The notes below the pieces were generated by a model. That model was not told the origin of the DNA and did no database searches. It was given only the letters and a program-made list of their open reading frames with translations. A program made the translations under genes and the position numbers. A stretch of 64,000 bases of DNA from Magnaporthiopsis rhizophila (lineage: Eukaryota; Ascomycota; Sordariomycetes; Magnaporthales; Magnaporthaceae): contig PYSS01000014.1 of the NCBI GenBank assembly GCA_003049465.1, positions 310,001 through 374,000 of the forward strand, read 5' to 3'. This document shows, one piece after another, positions 62,487 to 64,000 of the stretch (its first letter is position 1; each line of letters opens with the position of its first letter).

Positions 62487-64000
62487 TCAAACCTCCAACG
62501 TTCGGTTCATATGCCCCTGACACCCCGTCTTCTCGCACTCCCTAACAGAGAACCTCGTGTGGTCATCGGCCCGGGGAAACCGGTCCTCGCAGCTCCACTT
62601 CTCGTCCGCCTGGTGCGCCGGCTCGAAAATCATGCGGAACAGCTGGATCGCCGTCATGGCCTTGAACTGGATCAGGTTCTTGCTGCGCCGGAGCTTGGAG
62701 GCGCCCACGCTGATCAGCGTCTCGACCAGCACCAGAAACACCAGGATGGACGTCAGCGCTATCAGGCCGGTCAGGGAAAACGTCAGCACGTCCGGGCTCG
62801 TGATGACAAAGTCGCCGGATCCCGGCGCCGGCAGGCCGCTGGCGTCGCGCAGCAGGTTCGGCCAGCCCGCGTTGGACGCGTACATGGTGGTGTCGGCAAA
62901 CACGTTCTTGGTCGCCACGTAGCTGCCCAGGATCAGCCGTTCCATGTCGCTGGTGATGCTGGATGCGCCCGCGTCGATGACGCCGTTGGGGCTCGTGGTG
63001 CGCGACCGCAGGGCCGAGTCGCCGCTGGCGTTGCCGAGCTTGACGATGAGCGGGACCGACAGGGCCGCCTCGAGGACCTTGAGCAGGATCTGCCCGATCT
63101 GGATCCCCGGCAGCCGTTTGAGATCAAACACGGAGTTGACCGTCTGGTCGCCGTACGTCCACGTGTCCTTTTGCCAGCAGGACAGGACGGGCCTTCTGCG
63201 CTTGATCCAGAAGCCGGCTTGGTAGGGCGCCCTCGGCGCAGGGCCTCGCGTCTCGGTTGCATACCAGGGGTTTGAGCCCATGGAGATGCTGGCTCGATGG
63301 GCCGACCAGATGACGACGGCAAACGTCATGTTTCCGGTCTTCACATACTGGGGGCCTGCATCCGCAGGCATCAGGAAGCTGGCCTTGGGCGCGTCGGCGA
63401 TGCTGACATTGTCGATGGGAATGGAAAAGTTGAGCTTGTTGTCCCACAGCGAGTACAAGTCGGCGGTCGGCCGTTCCTCGAGCAGCCAGCCATACTCCGT
63501 CACGCAGGTGCCGTTGACCTGGAGGTTGATGATGGACCCCCGCTGCAGCCCAAAGTCGATCCCCGACACGCTGTAGCTGTACGTCACGTTGTGCATGGGC
63601 TCGGTGCCGTTCCACGGCTTGAGCGTGGTTGTCGTCATCTGGATCTTGGGTCTGATCGTGGGTCCGGCGGCTTCTACGCTTCCCAGGGCGCGCATGACGG
63701 CAGGTGCCTTCAGGCCGAAGTTCCGAAGGTTGCCGGCGGGGTCGACATCACCCTCGGACGGCACCGGATAGTAGACCGAGTCCGGGTCCGCTGGGGCGAC
63801 GGAACCGAGCACCACGAGGCCGGGCACGACGACGCCCAGTGCCTTGTCCCCGCCGTACACGATCAGGGCTATGAGGGTGAGCAGCAGACCGTATGCGCAG
63901 TCCCGTTTCCACGAGCTAGGCCTAAACGGGTATTTGGTGTGGTCGGGACCGGATGGCTGGGGTGTGGTGGACTGTGCAGACCCTGTCTCTGGCGACTCGG
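62487..64000 (-). CDS. Fungal membrane protein, 5' end outside window
   Basis: The frame is open from the right edge of the window (first complete codon at 63998) to a stop at 62487, giving 504 residues of the C-terminal part. The visible N-terminal piece is Ser/Thr/Pro-rich, then a membrane helix (CAYGLLLTLIALIVYG, with VVVPGLVVLG after it), a large ~330-residue extracellular-type region with several N-glycosylation sequons (NGT, NVT, NMT) and a few Cys, a second helix (FSLTGLIALTSILVFLVLVETL) and a cytosolic tail with RRSKNLIQFK. The protein has two or more helices with a large lumenal domain; the family is widespread but uncharacterised in Sordariomycetes by my recollection. Convergent with the 1226-aa gene. 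Confidence 0.7.
   Translation of the reverse strand, partial: ESPETGSAQSTTPQPSGPDHTKYPFRPSSWKRDCAYGLLLTLIALIVYGGDKALGVVVPGLVVLGSVAPADPDSVYYPVPSEGDVDPAGNLRNFGLKAPAVMRALGSVEAAGPTIRPKIQMTTTTLKPWNGTEPMHNVTYSYSVSGIDFGLQRGSIINLQVNGTCVTEYGWLLEERPTADLYSLWDNKLNFSIPIDNVSIADAPKASFLMPADAGPQYVKTGNMTFAVVIWSAHRASISMGSNPWYATETRGPAPRAPYQAGFWIKRRRPVLSCWQKDTWTYGDQTVNSVFDLKRLPGIQIGQILLKVLEAALSVPLIVKLGNASGDSALRSRTTSPNGVIDAGASSITSDMERLILGSYVATKNVFADTTMYASNAGWPNLLRDASGLPAPGSGDFVITSPDVLTFSLTGLIALTSILVFLVLVETLISVGASKLRRSKNLIQFKAMTAIQLFRMIFEPAHQADEKWSCEDRFPRADDHTRFSVRECEKTGCQGHMNRTLEV

Overview
The window is a high-GC, gene-dense stretch of a filamentous ascomycete genome. A Sordariomycete is the best guess; I do not commit to a genus. 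The evidence is eukaryotic gene architecture throughout: short GT-AG introns of about 46-73 nt with CTRAC-type branch points, purine-rich Kozak contexts, two Zn2Cys6 regulators, a fungal F-box protein, SAT4/PTH11-like and Ctr membrane proteins, and a MIPC-synthase-type glycosyltransferase. I found no rRNA, tRNA, CRISPR or intact transposon. Exon boundaries were worked out by hand from frame continuity, splice consensus and family resemblance. No database search was run.

Layout. 0-6 kb: the tail of an unknown Cys-rich protein, a four-helix membrane protein (-), a 9-bp minisatellite and a large cyclic-nucleotide-binding/F-box/LRR protein (+). 6-12.3 kb: a SnoaL-like protein, a ferric reductase (-), a small mitochondrial protein (-), a Ctr copper transporter (+) and a 7-TM rhodopsin-like protein (-) with an apparent GC-AG intron. 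12.7-20.1 kb: telomere-like degenerate repeats, a Zn2Cys6 regulator (-), a duplicated-domain single-TM protein (+), a GNAT acetyltransferase (+) and a MetE-like protein (-). 20.4-26 kb: a divergent pair made of an MFS sugar (lactose-type) transporter (-) and a LacZ-type GH2 beta-galactosidase (+). 26-32.2 kb: a poly(A)-tailed non-coding insert, a secreted cupredoxin, a SUR1/CSH1-like glycosyltransferase, and a secreted hevein-like/collagen-like repeat protein. 32.4-46 kb: a second Zn2Cys6 regulator, an unknown protein, a poly-T tract with an assembly gap, a METTL21-like methyltransferase, a pathogen-related SnoaL-like protein, a 2.8-kb decayed-looking region, a Cys-rich unknown, a NAPE-PLD-like metallo-beta-lactamase and a DUF2306 membrane protein.

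46.4-62.4 kb is the most unusual part. Four genes form two divergent pairs: a 1759-aa DUF6603-type protein (-) with a 1428-aa unknown (+), then a lectin-like propeller protein (-) with a 1226-aa unknown (+). They are almost intron-free (one small intron near the 3' end of the DUF6603 gene), carry no signal peptide or obvious transmembrane helix, and look unlike their intron-containing neighbours. I infer a co-inherited, possibly bacterially derived gene set of unknown function. The window closes with a partial membrane protein (-) that runs off the right edge.

Functional links supported by layout: transporter plus beta-galactosidase share an 804-bp divergent promoter (uptake plus hydrolysis of lactose or a related beta-galactoside); ferric/cupric reductase and Ctr copper transporter lie 1.4 kb apart (reduction plus import of copper); the four-gene large-protein cluster is arranged for co-regulation through two shared promoters.
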